NCBI GenBank assembly: GCA_938008435.1
Contig: CALLKK010000008.1
Location: 137,669-201,668 of the forward strand
Source: an uncultured Steroidobacter sp.
Lineage (GTDB): Bacteria > Pseudomonadota > Gammaproteobacteria > Steroidobacterales > Steroidobacteraceae
DNA: 64,000 nucleotides
Direction of reading: 5' to 3'
Shown here: piece by piece, positions 11,440 to 19,772 of the stretch
Layout of the letters: the number at the start of each line of letters is the position of its first letter
How positions within the stretch are numbered: position 1 is the stretch's first letter
Program-made: the position numbers and the translations under genes
Notes under the pieces: generated by a model
Databases searched by the model: none
What the model was told of the DNA's origin: nothing
The model's input: only the letters and a program-made list of their open reading frames with translations

Positions 11440-11473
11440 ATTATAGCGGCTCGGGACACTCGCGGCATGCCGC
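11440..11473 (-). promoter_or_regulatory. Candidate acnA promoter with a 12-bp palindrome over the -35 region
   Basis: On the minus strand a perfect TATAAT (11445-11440) lies 66 bases before the acnA start. The -35 position holds no TTGACA-like box but is covered by the perfect palindrome GCGGCATGCCGC (11462-11473), a plausible regulator site. A TTGACA further upstream is too distant to pair with this -10. Only the sequence pattern supports this. Confidence 0.4.
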
Positions 11474-11519
11474 CGTGCAGTGTTGTCAATCTTTCATCGG
11501 ACGCGTAACGCCGCTTCGT

Positions 11520-12599
11520 CTAGCGCGTAGTTTCGATTACGCCGCCGCCGAGACAGACATCGCCTTGGTAGAAGACGACATATTGCCCGGGCGTGACGGC
11601 GCGCTGCGGCTCGTCGAAACGGACCTCGCAGGTGCCATCCGGTGCGCAATGCACCTCGGCCGCTTGATCGGGCTGGCGATAGCGCACCTTCGCCGTGCAG
11701 CGAAACGTCGTGCTCGGCGGGTGGCCAGCGATCCAGCTGAGCTGCGCAGCGGTGAGCGTACGGCGAAACAGCGCCGGATGATCGTGGCCCTGCACGACGA
11801 TCAGGACATTGCGTGCGAGATCCTTGTCGGCGACGTACCAGGGCGCGTCGCTCGCATCCGCACGCCCGCCGATCTGCAGTCCTTGGCGCTGCCCGAGCGT
11901 GTAGTACATGAGCCCGCGATGCGTGCCGACGCGTTTGCCGTCGAGCGTTTCGATCGCGCCAGGCTGCGCGGGCAGATAGCGCTCGAGGAATTCAGCGAAC
12001 GGACGCTCGCCGATGAAACAGATTCCGGTGCTGTCCTTCTTGTCGAAAACCGGCAGCAGCAGCTCGCGCGCCTTGGCGCGGACTTCGCTCTTGTGGAGCC
12101 CGCCGATCGGAAAGAGCGTGCGCGCGAGCGCATCGGCCGGCATGGCGTGCAGGAAGTAGCTCTGATCCTTGTTGGGATCGATCCCGCGCAGCAAGCGCAC
12201 TTCAGGTGCGTGCTCGACGCGGGCGTAGTGTCCCGTCGCCACCCATTCGGCGCCGAGCCGCCGTGCGTAATCGAAGCACACGCCGAACTTGATCTCGCGA
12301 TTGCAGAGCACGTCCGGATTGGGCGTGCGGCCGGCGCGATATTCGGCCAGGAAATATTCGAACACGCGCTCGCGATATTCGCCGGCGAAGCTGACCTTGT
12401 GCAGGGGAATGCCAAGCTGATCGCAGACGCGGCGGGCATCTTGGAAATCCTCTGCGGCCGTGCAATAGCCGTCCTCATCCTCGTCCCAATTGCTCATGAA
12501 GAGCCCTTGGACTTCGTAGCCTTGCTGCAGGAGGAGCCACGCGGCGACGGACGAGTCGACGCCGCCGGACATGCCAACGATGACGAGAGGAGCGGACAT
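11520..12599 (-). CDS. mnmA: tRNA-specific 2-thiouridylase MnmA
   Basis: Cytoplasmic enzyme that thiolates uridine-34 of tRNA Lys, Glu and Gln using ATP and persulfide sulfur. The 359-residue protein has the PP-loop GMSGGVDSSVAAW near residue 9, the nucleophilic Cys99 in NPDVLCNREIKF and the persulfide-carrying Cys194 in STGICFIGERPF. ATGHYARV and KDQSYFLHAM are tRNA-binding and activation blocks. It is 65 bases downstream of nudJ on the same strand. In E. coli, hflD follows mnmA and precedes purB; that gene is absent here. Confidence 0.96.
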   Translation of the reverse strand: MSAPLVIVGMSGGVDSSVAAWLLLQQGYEVQGLFMSNWDEDEDGYCTAAEDFQDARRVCDQLGIPLHKVSFAGEYRERVFEYFLAEYRAGRTPNPDVLCNREIKFGVCFDYARRLGAEWVATGHYARVEHAPEVRLLRGIDPNKDQSYFLHAMPADALARTLFPIGGLHKSEVRAKARELLLPVFDKKDSTGICFIGERPFAEFLERYLPAQPGAIETLDGKRVGTHRGLMYYTLGQRQGLQIGGRADASDAPWYVADKDLARNVLIVVQGHDHPALFRRTLTAAQLSWIAGHPPSTTFRCTAKVRYRQPDQAAEVHCAPDGTCEVRFDEPQRAVTPGQYVVFYQGDVCLGGGVIETTR

Positions 12600-12664
12600 G
12601 GAAGGATTGTGGCACGGACGCGCGCCGACTTGCGCGCGTCGCAGACGTTACGCGTGCTGCGAGC

Positions 12665-13174
12665 TCACAGACGGGCGGCGGTGGCGGCGAAGCGCAGCGT
12701 CTCGGTGCTCGAGGTTGCGTTCACCTGGTAGCCAACGTGCTGAATCGCCGACAAGGGAAAGCGCTGGCCGGCAAGATAATCGTCGATACAGCGCAGCACC
12801 ATCGGGCTGCGCAGGCGCGGCGTAGCGCGCTCGATCTCGGCGCGCGTCATCCACACGGCCCGCTCGATGCCATGATCGAGCGCCCGCATGGGATCGTGAT
12901 CGCGCACCTGGCCGCAGATCGCAAAGCGCAGGAAGCTGCGATTGCGTTCGGGTTGTTCCCACAGATAGACACCGACGAGCGCCTCGGGCTCGAACGTCCA
13001 TGCGGTTTCTTCCAGCGTCTCGCGCACGACCGCATCGAGGATGCGTTCGGCGCGTTCGACGTGCCCGGCAGGCTGATTGAAGACCAAGCGGTTGCTGGCG
13101 CGCTCCTCCACCAGGAGAAACGCGCCGTCACGCTCCACGATGGCCGCAACCGTAAGATCGGGTCGGACTGTCAT
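12665..13174 (-). CDS. nudJ: NudJ-like Nudix phosphatase
   Basis: A 169-residue Nudix hydrolase with box GHVERAERILDAVVRETLEE (GxxxxxE then REtxEE), starting near residue 37. The N-terminal TVAAIVERDGAFLLVEE and central FNQPAGHVE match NudJ/YmfB, which in E. coli hydrolyses thiamine pyrophosphate precursors and nucleoside tri- and diphosphates. Its position between purB and mnmA is the E. coli order and is the best support for the name. The final EExGU glycine is replaced by Ala (EETAW), which is tolerated in some Nudix proteins. Confidence 0.88.
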   Translation of the reverse strand: MTVRPDLTVAAIVERDGAFLLVEERASNRLVFNQPAGHVERAERILDAVVRETLEETAWTFEPEALVGVYLWEQPERNRSFLRFAICGQVRDHDPMRALDHGIERAVWMTRAEIERATPRLRSPMVLRCIDDYLAGQRFPLSAIQHVGYQVNATSSTETLRFAATAARL

Positions 13175-13252
13175 AATGCGGCAGTATAGCGCCCGACCTC
13201 GCCGCGATTCGTGAACTTTCTCGCTTAAATTGTGCTCGTTTCGTGCGCTTCG

Positions 13253-14617
13253 TCAGATTTTTTCCGCCAACTTGACGGCTGCGCCGATGTAGGTGGCCGG
13301 CGTCAGCTCAAGCAGCGCCTGCTTGGCCGGCTCGGGCAGGTCCAACCGCGCGATGAAGGCGCGCAAGCTCTCCTTGGTGACGCGTTGGCCGCGGGTGAGC
13401 TCCTTGAGCTGTTCGTACGCATTCTCGACCCCGTAGCGACGCATGACGGTCTGAATCGGCTCGGCGAGCAGCTCCCAATTGGCATCGAGATCTTCGGCAA
13501 GGCGCGCCGGGTCGACATCCACGCGCTCGAGCCCGCGCTCGATCGAGCGCCACGCAATGAGTCCGTAGCCGACGGCCACGCCGACATTGCGCAGCACCGT
13601 CGAATCCGTGAGATCGCGTTGCCAGCGCGAGACAGGCAGCTTGTCGGCGAGGAACCGCAGCAACGCATTCGCAAGGCCGAGGTTGCCTTCGGCGTTCTCG
13701 AAGTCGATCGGGTTGACCTTGTGCGGCATGGTCGAGGAGCCGACTTCGCCCGCGATGGTGCGCTGACGGAAGTAACCGAGCGAGATGTAGCCCCACATGT
13801 CGCGGCACAGATCGATGAGCACGGTGTTCACGCGCGCAAGCGCATCGAAGAATTCCGCCATCCAATCGTGCGGCTCGATCTGCGTCGTGTAAGGATTCCA
13901 TTGCAGCCCGAGCGATTGCACGAAGCGTTCGGCGAGCTTGAGCCAATCGACGTTCGGATATGCCGCCAGATGCGCATTGAAGTTGCCGACCGCGCCGTTG
14001 ATCTTGCCGCAGATCGGCACGGCAGCGAATTTCGTGCGCTGCTCGGACAGACGATACGTGAAGTTGGCGATTTCCTTGCCCATGGTCGTGGGCGTCGCCG
14101 GTTGGCCGTGCGTGCGCGACATCATCGGCAAGGAGGCCGTTGCATGCGCGAGCGCACGCAAGCGCGTGATGAGCGCGTCGAGCCGCGGGAGCAGCACCTG
14201 ATCGCGCGCTTCGCGCAGCATAAGCGCATAGCTCAGATTGTTGATGTCTTCAGAGGTGCAGGCGAAATGCACGAACTCGCGCTTGCCGCGCCAGGCCGGC
14301 ACTTGATCGAGGCGGCTCTTGACGAAGTACTCGACCGCCTTCACGTCGTGATTGGTCTCCCGTTCGATGCGTTTGACTTCCATCGCATCCGCTTCGGTGA
14401 GCTCGGCAGCGAGCGCATCGAGGACGGTGAGCGCAGCCGGCGGGATGCCGCGCAGCTCCTCGATGCCCGGCTCGGCGACCAAGGCTTTGAGCCAGAGCGC
14501 TTCGACGCGCACGCGCTGACGGATGAGGCCGCGCTCGCTGAACAGAGGGCGCAGCTCTGCGGCCTTGTCGGCGTAGCGTCCGTCGATGGGAGAAATGGCA
14601 TTCAGTGGTGCAGTCAC
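13253..14617 (-). CDS. purB: Adenylosuccinate lyase
   Basis: Enzyme for two fumarate-releasing steps of purine synthesis (SAICAR to AICAR, and adenylosuccinate to AMP). The 454-residue length matches the E. coli subtype. The fumarase-superfamily signature SSTMPHKVNPIDFENAEGN places the catalytic serine at Ser295, the same number as in E. coli. HFACTSEDINNLSYAL and MMSRTHGQPATPTTMGKE are the other two active-site blocks. It is divergent from fumC, another member of the same superfamily, across a 164-base region. Confidence 0.97.
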   Translation of the reverse strand: MTAPLNAISPIDGRYADKAAELRPLFSERGLIRQRVRVEALWLKALVAEPGIEELRGIPPAALTVLDALAAELTEADAMEVKRIERETNHDVKAVEYFVKSRLDQVPAWRGKREFVHFACTSEDINNLSYALMLREARDQVLLPRLDALITRLRALAHATASLPMMSRTHGQPATPTTMGKEIANFTYRLSEQRTKFAAVPICGKINGAVGNFNAHLAAYPNVDWLKLAERFVQSLGLQWNPYTTQIEPHDWMAEFFDALARVNTVLIDLCRDMWGYISLGYFRQRTIAGEVGSSTMPHKVNPIDFENAEGNLGLANALLRFLADKLPVSRWQRDLTDSTVLRNVGVAVGYGLIAWRSIERGLERVDVDPARLAEDLDANWELLAEPIQTVMRRYGVENAYEQLKELTRGQRVTKESLRAFIARLDLPEPAKQALLELTPATYIGAAVKLAEKI

Positions 14618-14641
14618 AGGGGTGGACTCTCGAGCTTTGCA

Positions 14642-14665
14642 GATAGCGGATCGCGGATAGCGGAT
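14642..14665. repeat. Two 10-bp direct repeats in the purB-fumC divergent region
   Basis: GATAGCGGAT occurs at 14642-14651 and again at 14656-14665, a 14-base period, just upstream of purB. It could be a tandem operator for a regulator of either divergent gene, or chance. A TAGAAT at 14730-14735 may be the fumC -10, but no good -35 accompanies it. Confidence 0.3.
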
Positions 14666-14781
14666 GGGCCGATCGTGTACAGCGGCGCCGGTCGCCGATT
14701 GCCGGCCGCTTCCGGCCAGCGCAGGATTGTAGAATCAAACCGTCGGTTCTTCGACGCTCTCGTAAAGGGACGGGCACAGCC

Positions 14782-16182
14782 GTGACGGCCAACGATTATC
14801 GCATCGAGCGTGACAGCCTGGGTGAGCTCAAGGTCCCTGCAGAGGCATTGTGGGGCGCCCAGACGCAACGCGCGGTCCAGAACTTCCCATTGAGCGGCCT
14901 GAAGATGCCGCGCGCATTCATCCGGGCGCTCGGGCTCGTCAAATGGGCGGCGGCGACCGCGAACGCCGAGCTCGCGCTGCTCGATGCCAAGCGTGCCGCA
15001 GCCATTCAGCAGGCGGCGCTCGAAGTGGCCGATGGTCGGCACGACGCCCATTTCCCCGTCGATGTCTTCCAGACCGGCTCGGGCACGAGCAGCAACATGA
15101 ACGCCAACGAGGTCATTGCGCGGCTCGCCTCGCAGTACGGCGGCGTCGCCGTGCACCCGAACGACCACGTGAACATGGGGCAGAGCTCGAACGACGTCAT
15201 CCCGACGGCGATTCACGTGAGCGCATTGCTGCTCGTCGAGCAACGGCTGCTGCCGGCGCTTGCGCACTTGAGCGAGACGATCGCGCGGCGCATCGACGAA
15301 GTCGGCCGCATCGTCAAGACCGGTCGTACGCACCTGATGGATGCCATGCCGGTCACGTTCGGTCAGGAGCTGAGCGGCTGGCGCAGTCAGATCGACAACG
15401 GCGCGGCACGCATCAGGGATTCGCGCGTGCGCTTGCAGTCGATCGCGCTCGGCGGGACGGCGGTCGGTACCGGCATCAATGCGCATCCTGAGTTTGCGGC
15501 GCGCGCCGCGCGTCATTTGAGCGCCAAGAGTGGTATCGAGCTGCAGCCGAGCTCGAACTATTTCGAAGCGCTGTCCTCGCAAGATGCCGCCGTCGAGCTG
15601 TCCGGGCAGCTGCGCACCCTGGCCGTGTCGCTCATGAAGATCGCGAACGACCTGCGCTGGATGAACAGCGGGCCGCTTGCCGGTCTGGGCGAGATTGCAT
15701 TGCCAGCGCTGCAGCCCGGCAGCAGCATCATGCCCGGCAAGGTCAATCCGGTTGTTCCAGAAGCGGTGGCGATGATTGCCGCGCACGTGATGGGCAACGA
15801 TGCAGCCATCGCGATCGCAGGCCAGTCCGGCAATTTCCAGTTGAACGTGATGTTGCCGCTCGTTGCCTACAACTTGCTTCAGAGCATCGAGCTGCTCGCG
15901 AACGGCGCGCGCGTGCTTGCCGAGTCGGCGATCGCCGGTTTCACCGTGAACGAAGCGCGTATCAATGCGGCGCTCGAACGCAATCCGATTCTGATCACGG
16001 CGTTGAATCCGATCATCGGCTACGAGCAAGGCGCGCGCATCGCCAAGCAGGCGTATGCCGAAGGCCGGCCCATTCGCGATGTCGCGGCCGAGCAGACGAA
16101 TGTGCCGCGCGCCGAGCTCGATCGACTGCTCGATCCGCGCGAGCTCACCAAAGGAGGCGGTTCTGTCGGTGGCGGCGGTTGA
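14782..16182 (+). CDS. fumC: Class II fumarate hydratase
   Basis: Oxygen-stable TCA-cycle fumarase, tetrameric and cytoplasmic. The 466-residue protein has the signature GSSIMPGKVNPVVPEAV with the catalytic-loop serines at about 314-315, plus QTGSGTSSNMNANEV and KTGRTHLMDAMPVTFGQE. It begins with GTG 14782 (product MTANDYRIERDS). The C-terminal tail TKGGGSVGGGG is unusual: its codons contain the AAGGAGG ribosome-binding site of the next gene, which starts inside fumC. This overlap suggests strict coupling of fumC and the CoA-type Nudix gene. Confidence 0.96.
   Translation: MTANDYRIERDSLGELKVPAEALWGAQTQRAVQNFPLSGLKMPRAFIRALGLVKWAAATANAELALLDAKRAAAIQQAALEVADGRHDAHFPVDVFQTGSGTSSNMNANEVIARLASQYGGVAVHPNDHVNMGQSSNDVIPTAIHVSALLLVEQRLLPALAHLSETIARRIDEVGRIVKTGRTHLMDAMPVTFGQELSGWRSQIDNGAARIRDSRVRLQSIALGGTAVGTGINAHPEFAARAARHLSAKSGIELQPSSNYFEALSSQDAAVELSGQLRTLAVSLMKIANDLRWMNSGPLAGLGEIALPALQPGSSIMPGKVNPVVPEAVAMIAAHVMGNDAAIAIAGQSGNFQLNVMLPLVAYNLLQSIELLANGARVLAESAIAGFTVNEARINAALERNPILITALNPIIGYEQGARIAKQAYAEGRPIRDVAAEQTNVPRAELDRLLDPRELTKGGGSVGGGG
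16151..16157 (+). promoter_or_regulatory. Ribosome-binding site of the Nudix gene inside fumC
   Basis: AAGGAGG, a complete anti-SD match, lies within the last codons of fumC and 11 bases before GTG 16169. It decides the start of the following Nudix gene, which would otherwise be drawn from an upstream ATG at 16055 deep in fumC. Confidence 0.7.
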
Positions 16183-16840
16183 TCCGGTGTTGCCGCTCGA
16201 CGATGCGGCGAAGCTCCGTGCGCTGATCTTCGAGCGATTGCACGGCACGGCGCCACACGACGATTTCGAAAGCGCGGTGCGCGCATCGGCGGTCAACGCG
16301 CTCGTGCGGCAGCATCTGACCCGCGCGCCTGTTGCAGCAGCCGTGCTCGTCCCGATCGTCGACCGCGAGCGGGAGCTGACGGTGCTCCTGACGCGGCGCG
16401 CGTCGCATCTGCGGCATCACGCGGGTCAGATCAGCTTTCCGGGTGGACGCATCGAGCCGACGGATGAGGGGCCGTCGGCCGCCGCATTGCGCGAGGCGCG
16501 CGAGGAAATCGGGCTTCCGCCCGAGCATGTCACGCTCGTGGGTTATCTCACCCCGCAGCTCGTCACGAGCGGCTTTTGGGTCACGCCGGTCGTGGGGCTC
16601 GTGCGTCCGGCGTTCGATTTGCGGCTCGATGCGAGCGAGGTCGAGACGACGTTCGAAGTGCCGCTCGCGTATGTGCTCGATCCGGCCAATCATCGTGCGC
16701 GCGAGCGTACGATCGGCACGACCTCGATCAAGATCTACGAGATTCCATTCGGTGCGTACAACATCTGGGGCGCGACGGCCGCCATGTTGATGGCGTTGTA
16801 TCGAGCGCTGCGCGGCGAGACGGTAGACTGTCGGCCGTAA
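16169..16840 (+). CDS. CoA pyrophosphatase-type Nudix hydrolase
   Basis: A 223-residue protein of the NudL/YeaB type that would cleave CoA or acyl-CoA to phosphopantetheine and 3',5'-ADP. The preceding UPF0035-like block RRASHLRHHAGQISFPGG and the Nudix box EPTDEGPSAAALREAREEIG are characteristic, including the one-residue longer spacing seen in CoA-type Nudix proteins. GTG 16169 is chosen from the AAGGAGG upstream. It overlaps fumC by 14 bases. A CTG at 16163 is the only close competitor. The stop lies 47 bases before mazG, so fumC, this gene and mazG probably form one transcript. Confidence 0.88.
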   Translation: MAAVDPVLPLDDAAKLRALIFERLHGTAPHDDFESAVRASAVNALVRQHLTRAPVAAAVLVPIVDRERELTVLLTRRASHLRHHAGQISFPGGRIEPTDEGPSAAALREAREEIGLPPEHVTLVGYLTPQLVTSGFWVTPVVGLVRPAFDLRLDASEVETTFEVPLAYVLDPANHRARERTIGTTSIKIYEIPFGAYNIWGATAAMLMALYRALRGETVDCRP

Positions 16841-16887
16841 GTCCAAAGGCGAGCGTTCGACGCGCCGCCCACATAGCCGAGCTTCAC

Positions 16888-17664
16888 ATGCCTGTTTCTC
16901 GACTGCTGCACATCATGGCGCGCCTGCGCGATCCGAACGGCGGTTGTCCGTGGGATCTCGAGCAGACGTTCAAGACCATCGCGCCCTATACGATCGAGGA
17001 AGCCTACGAAGTGGCCGATGCGATCGAGCGCGACGACATGGACGACCTGCGCGATGAGCTAGGCGATCTGCTCTTTCAGGTCGTCTTTCATTCGCAGATG
17101 GCGCAGGAGCGCGGCGCCTTCGGGTTCGAGGATGTCGTCAACGCAATCTGCGACAAGATGGAGCGCAGACATCCTCATGTGTTCGGCGATGCGCGGGTCG
17201 ACGATGCTGCCGCGCAGACGATCGCGTGGGAAGAGCAGAAGCGGCGTGAACGCGCGCAGCGTACGAAGAGCGTGCTCGACGATGTGCCGCTGGCATTGCC
17301 GGCGCTCACGCGCGCGACCAAGCTCGGCAAGCGCGCAGCGCAAGTCGGCTTCGAGTGGCCCGACACGCAAGGTGCGCTCGACAAGCTGACCGAGGAGCTC
17401 GAGGAGCTGCGTGCGGAGCTGGCCGGTGCGCCCGATCAGGCGAAGATCTCGAACGAGGTCGGCGATGTGTTGTTCAGTCTCGTCAACGTGTGCCGCTACC
17501 TGAAGATCGATCCCGAGACGGCATTGCGCGACGCCAACGCCAAGTTCGAACGCCGTTTCCGTTACGTCGAGCAGCGCCTGGCGGAGCAGGGGCTTTCGCC
17601 GGAACAGGCGACGCTCGAACAGATGGATGCCTTGTGGGAGGAGGGCAAGGCCCAAGGCCGGTGA
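16888..17664 (+). CDS. mazG: Nucleoside triphosphate pyrophosphohydrolase MazG
   Basis: Cytoplasmic all-alpha NTP pyrophosphatase that removes aberrant or excess NTPs and, in E. coli, lowers ppGpp. The 258-residue protein has the two tandem MazG domains. The first has CPWDLEQTFKTIAPYTIEEA and the EExxE...ExxD metal pattern (ELGDLLFQVVFHSQMA). The second repeats it (KLTEELEELRAEL then NEVGDVLFSLVNVCRYL). The start at 16888 gives the standard N-terminus MPVSRLLHIMARLRDPNGG; a longer open frame upstream overlaps the Nudix gene and is not used. Confidence 0.95.
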   Translation: MPVSRLLHIMARLRDPNGGCPWDLEQTFKTIAPYTIEEAYEVADAIERDDMDDLRDELGDLLFQVVFHSQMAQERGAFGFEDVVNAICDKMERRHPHVFGDARVDDAAAQTIAWEEQKRRERAQRTKSVLDDVPLALPALTRATKLGKRAAQVGFEWPDTQGALDKLTEELEELRAELAGAPDQAKISNEVGDVLFSLVNVCRYLKIDPETALRDANAKFERRFRYVEQRLAEQGLSPEQATLEQMDALWEEGKAQGR

Positions 17665-17712
17665 AAGGCGAGCGAAGCGATGCGTGCGGCACGCGCGTCG
17701 CGCCCGATTTCA

Positions 17713-17746
17713 ATTCAGTTTCCATTCAGAGCCTCAAACCTACAGT
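17713..17746 (+). promoter_or_regulatory. Candidate PhoP-type promoter of the glycine-zipper gene
   Basis: ATTCAG occurs at 17713-17718 and 17724-17729, an 11-base direct repeat, and the second copy ends 11 bases before TACAGT (17741-17746), a plausible -10. This arrangement, a direct repeat replacing the -35 at this distance, is the known layout of PhoP-activated promoters. A phoP gene lies 1.3 kb downstream. That the repeat is a PhoP site is inference. An imperfect hairpin (17751-17781) sits in the leader before the gene. Confidence 0.4.
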
Positions 17747-17791
17747 GCCCCCCAAGGTCGGCGACTGGGAGCCGACTTGGGAGAGAAGAAC

Positions 17792-18358
17792 ATGCGTAGC
17801 CGCAGCTGGTTGATCGTGTTGGGTGTGCTGGGAACGGCAGCAACGGCGTCGGCGGCGCCGCCTCGGCCCGCGCCTCACCATCATCACGGCGGTCCGGCGC
17901 ATACGCAGTACGAGTATGCGCGCGTCGTCGACGTCGATCCGATCGTGCGTCAGGTGCGTGTGGAGACGCCGCGGCGCGAGTGCTGGGACGAGACGCGCTA
18001 CGTGGCCTCGCGCCCACACATTTCGGATCCTGAAGTCGGCGGCCGTACCTTGCTGGGAGCGGCGATCGGTGGCGTGATCGGTCATCAGTTCGGCAGCGGC
18101 CGCGGTCGGGATGCCGCGACGGTGGCGGGTGCGTTGATCGGCGCGAGCGTCGGCTACGACAGCGCGGCGAAGCGTCAGGCGGGCGGCTACGAAGAGGTCG
18201 TGGAACGCTGCGACGTGCGCGTCGAGCATACGTATCACGAGCGCATCGAGGGCTATCGGGTCACTTACGAGTACAACGGCCGCCGCTACACGACGCAGTT
18301 GCCGTACGACCCGGGCGACCGCATCCGCGTGCGCGTGGCGGTGGCGCCTGCGCCGTAA
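17792..18358 (+). CDS. Exported glycine-zipper 2TM protein
   Basis: A 188-residue protein with a signal peptide (MRSRSWLIVLGVLGTAATASA), a His/Pro-rich linker (PPRPAPHHHHGG), and a glycine-zipper segment (LLGAAIGGVIGHQFGSGRG then AATVAGALIGASVGYDSA) typical of 2TM glycine-zipper envelope proteins. Two cysteines (RRECWDET and ERCDVRVE) flank the zipper and could pair. The C-terminal part is Tyr- and Arg-rich. No lipobox cysteine is seen, so it is probably periplasmic or outer-membrane associated. It leads a group with a PepSY protein and phoPQ, suggesting an envelope-stress role. Confidence 0.8.
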   Translation: MRSRSWLIVLGVLGTAATASAAPPRPAPHHHHGGPAHTQYEYARVVDVDPIVRQVRVETPRRECWDETRYVASRPHISDPEVGGRTLLGAAIGGVIGHQFGSGRGRDAATVAGALIGASVGYDSAAKRQAGGYEEVVERCDVRVEHTYHERIEGYRVTYEYNGRRYTTQLPYDPGDRIRVRVAVAPAP

Positions 18359-18422
18359 ACGAGATTGGCGGCGGGCGTGATCTGGCGACCCGCGGCCAGT
18401 ACACTAGACACAGTGCGAACGG

Positions 18423-18457
18423 ACACCGGCTTCTGTGAAGCAGCCGGTGTTCGTTTT
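18423..18457 (+). terminator. Probable intrinsic terminator after the glycine-zipper gene
   Basis: ACACCGGCT (18423-18431) and AGCCGGTGT (18442-18450) form a perfect 9-bp stem with a 10-base loop, followed by TCGTTTTG. The T-run is short, so termination may be partial. It lies 65 bases after the glycine-zipper stop within the 239-base gap before the PepSY gene. Confidence 0.55.
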
Positions 18458-18597
18458 GAGGGGATTGGATTTCCTGGAGCGTGCGCCTGGCGGTGCAGCG
18501 TCCTGGACCGCAGATCCGACCTCTCGCGCATCTCGGACGAGCATTGCAAAGACGAGACAACGACGTGCACGGCACGTGGAGACGAGTTCTAGCAGAC

Positions 18598-18906
18598 ATG
18601 CGTAATTGGCGACCTTCGTTGCTGCTCGTCGTCCTGTTGTCCGTCTTGGGTCAGACAGTTCATGTGACCGTCGAAGCGCAGGAGCTCATCGACCGTCGTT
18701 CTCAGCAGCGTCGCGAGCAGCGTGCCGGAGATGCGGTCTCGCTGGATGAAGCGGTGCGCATGGCGCAGAGCCGTTACCGCGCCAAGGCGGTGCGGGCGGA
18801 AACCGTGATGCAGGGAGGTCGCCGCATTCACCAGATTCGCCTGTTGAGTCCCGAAGGCAGGGTCTGGATGGTGCGCGTGGATGCGCAGACGGGCCAGATG
18901 TACTGA
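18598..18906 (+). CDS. Small exported PepSY-domain protein
   Basis: A 102-residue protein: signal peptide (LLLVVLLSVLGQTVHVTVEA), a basic linker (RRSQQRREQR), then one PepSY domain with VSLDEAVRMAQ and the ending RVWMVRVDAQTGQMY. PepSY domains are thought to bind or inhibit extracytoplasmic proteases or act as sensor accessories. It lies 80 bases before phoP, and small PepSY genes beside PhoPQ-like systems are common in this part of the gammaproteobacteria. ATG 18598 puts the signal at the N-terminus; an in-frame upstream region lacks family sequence. Confidence 0.82.
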   Translation: MRNWRPSLLLVVLLSVLGQTVHVTVEAQELIDRRSQQRREQRAGDAVSLDEAVRMAQSRYRAKAVRAETVMQGGRRIHQIRLLSPEGRVWMVRVDAQTGQMY

Positions 18907-18986
18907 ACGCCGCTGCGCGTAGTCGCTGAGCGCTCGTGCGAGCGCCCCTGCGGCGCACTTGTCGATCGTTAACCGTTGGCCGGAAC

Positions 18987-19682
18987 ATGCGCGTACTCAT
19001 CGTCGAAGACGAAACAGCCCTACGGGAGTCCTTGGCGCAGCAGCTGAAGGAGGCGGGCTTCACCGTCGATGCTGCCGCCGACGGCGAGGAGGGGCTGTAT
19101 TGCGGGCGCGAGTTCGCGCTCGATATCGCCATCATCGATCTTGGCCTGCCGAAGCTGCCGGGGCTCGAGCTCATCAAGAAGCTGCGCGCCGAGCGCAAGA
19201 CCTATCCGATCCTGATCCTGACGGCCCGCGATCGCTGGCAAGACAAGGTCGAGGGATTACAGGCGGGCGCGGACGATTACGTCGCCAAGCCGTTTCACTT
19301 CCAGGAGCTGCTGGCGCGCATGCAAGCGCTGCTCAGGCGCTCGGGCGGCTGGGCTCAGCCGGTTCTGCGCTGCGGCCCGGTGGCACTCGATCCGCGCACT
19401 CAAGAAGTCACCGTCAACGAACAGAAGGTCGAGCTCACCGGATTCGAGTACCGCATCCTCGAGTATCTGATGCACCGCGCCGGCGAGGTCATCTCGAAGG
19501 CCGAGCTCACCGAGCGGCTCTATGCCCAGGACTTCGATCGCGACAGCAATACGATCGAAGTCTTCATCGGGCGTCTGCGCCGCAAGCTCGACCCCGACGA
19601 TACGATCAAGCCGATCGAGACCTTGCGCGGCCGCGGGTATCGGTTCGCGTTGGCGCGCGAGGGCCAGGAGCAAAACAGCTGA
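18987..19682 (+). CDS. phoP: PhoP-like OmpR-family response regulator
   Basis: A 231-residue two-domain regulator. The receiver has the acidic pair EDE (residues 7-9), phospho-acceptor Asp51 (IIDLGLPKLPG) and Lys in DDYVAKPFHFQELLARM; the WQDKVEGLQAGADDYV stretch is the PhoP hallmark. The C-terminal winged helix shows ELTGFEYRILEYLM and the ending ETLRGRGYRFAL. It would bind direct-repeat promoters when phosphorylated by the neighbouring kinase. The start at 18987 gives the family N-terminus MRVLIVEDE. It lies 90 bases before the kinase gene. Confidence 0.92.
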   Translation: MRVLIVEDETALRESLAQQLKEAGFTVDAAADGEEGLYCGREFALDIAIIDLGLPKLPGLELIKKLRAERKTYPILILTARDRWQDKVEGLQAGADDYVAKPFHFQELLARMQALLRRSGGWAQPVLRCGPVALDPRTQEVTVNEQKVELTGFEYRILEYLMHRAGEVISKAELTERLYAQDFDRDSNTIEVFIGRLRRKLDPDDTIKPIETLRGRGYRFALAREGQEQNS

Positions 19683-19772
19683 GCGCACGGCTCGAGCATC
19701 GGATGCAGCGTGCGCACAGCAGCCCGTACCACATAGCGGTCGCGTTCCGCGCCCGATCGGCCGACTAGCATC

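Noticed and set aside
16055..16168. Upstream ATG for the CoA-type Nudix gene
   Set aside because: It would place over 110 bases inside fumC and add a Ser/Arg-rich segment with no family similarity; the AAGGAGG at 16151 favours GTG 16169.
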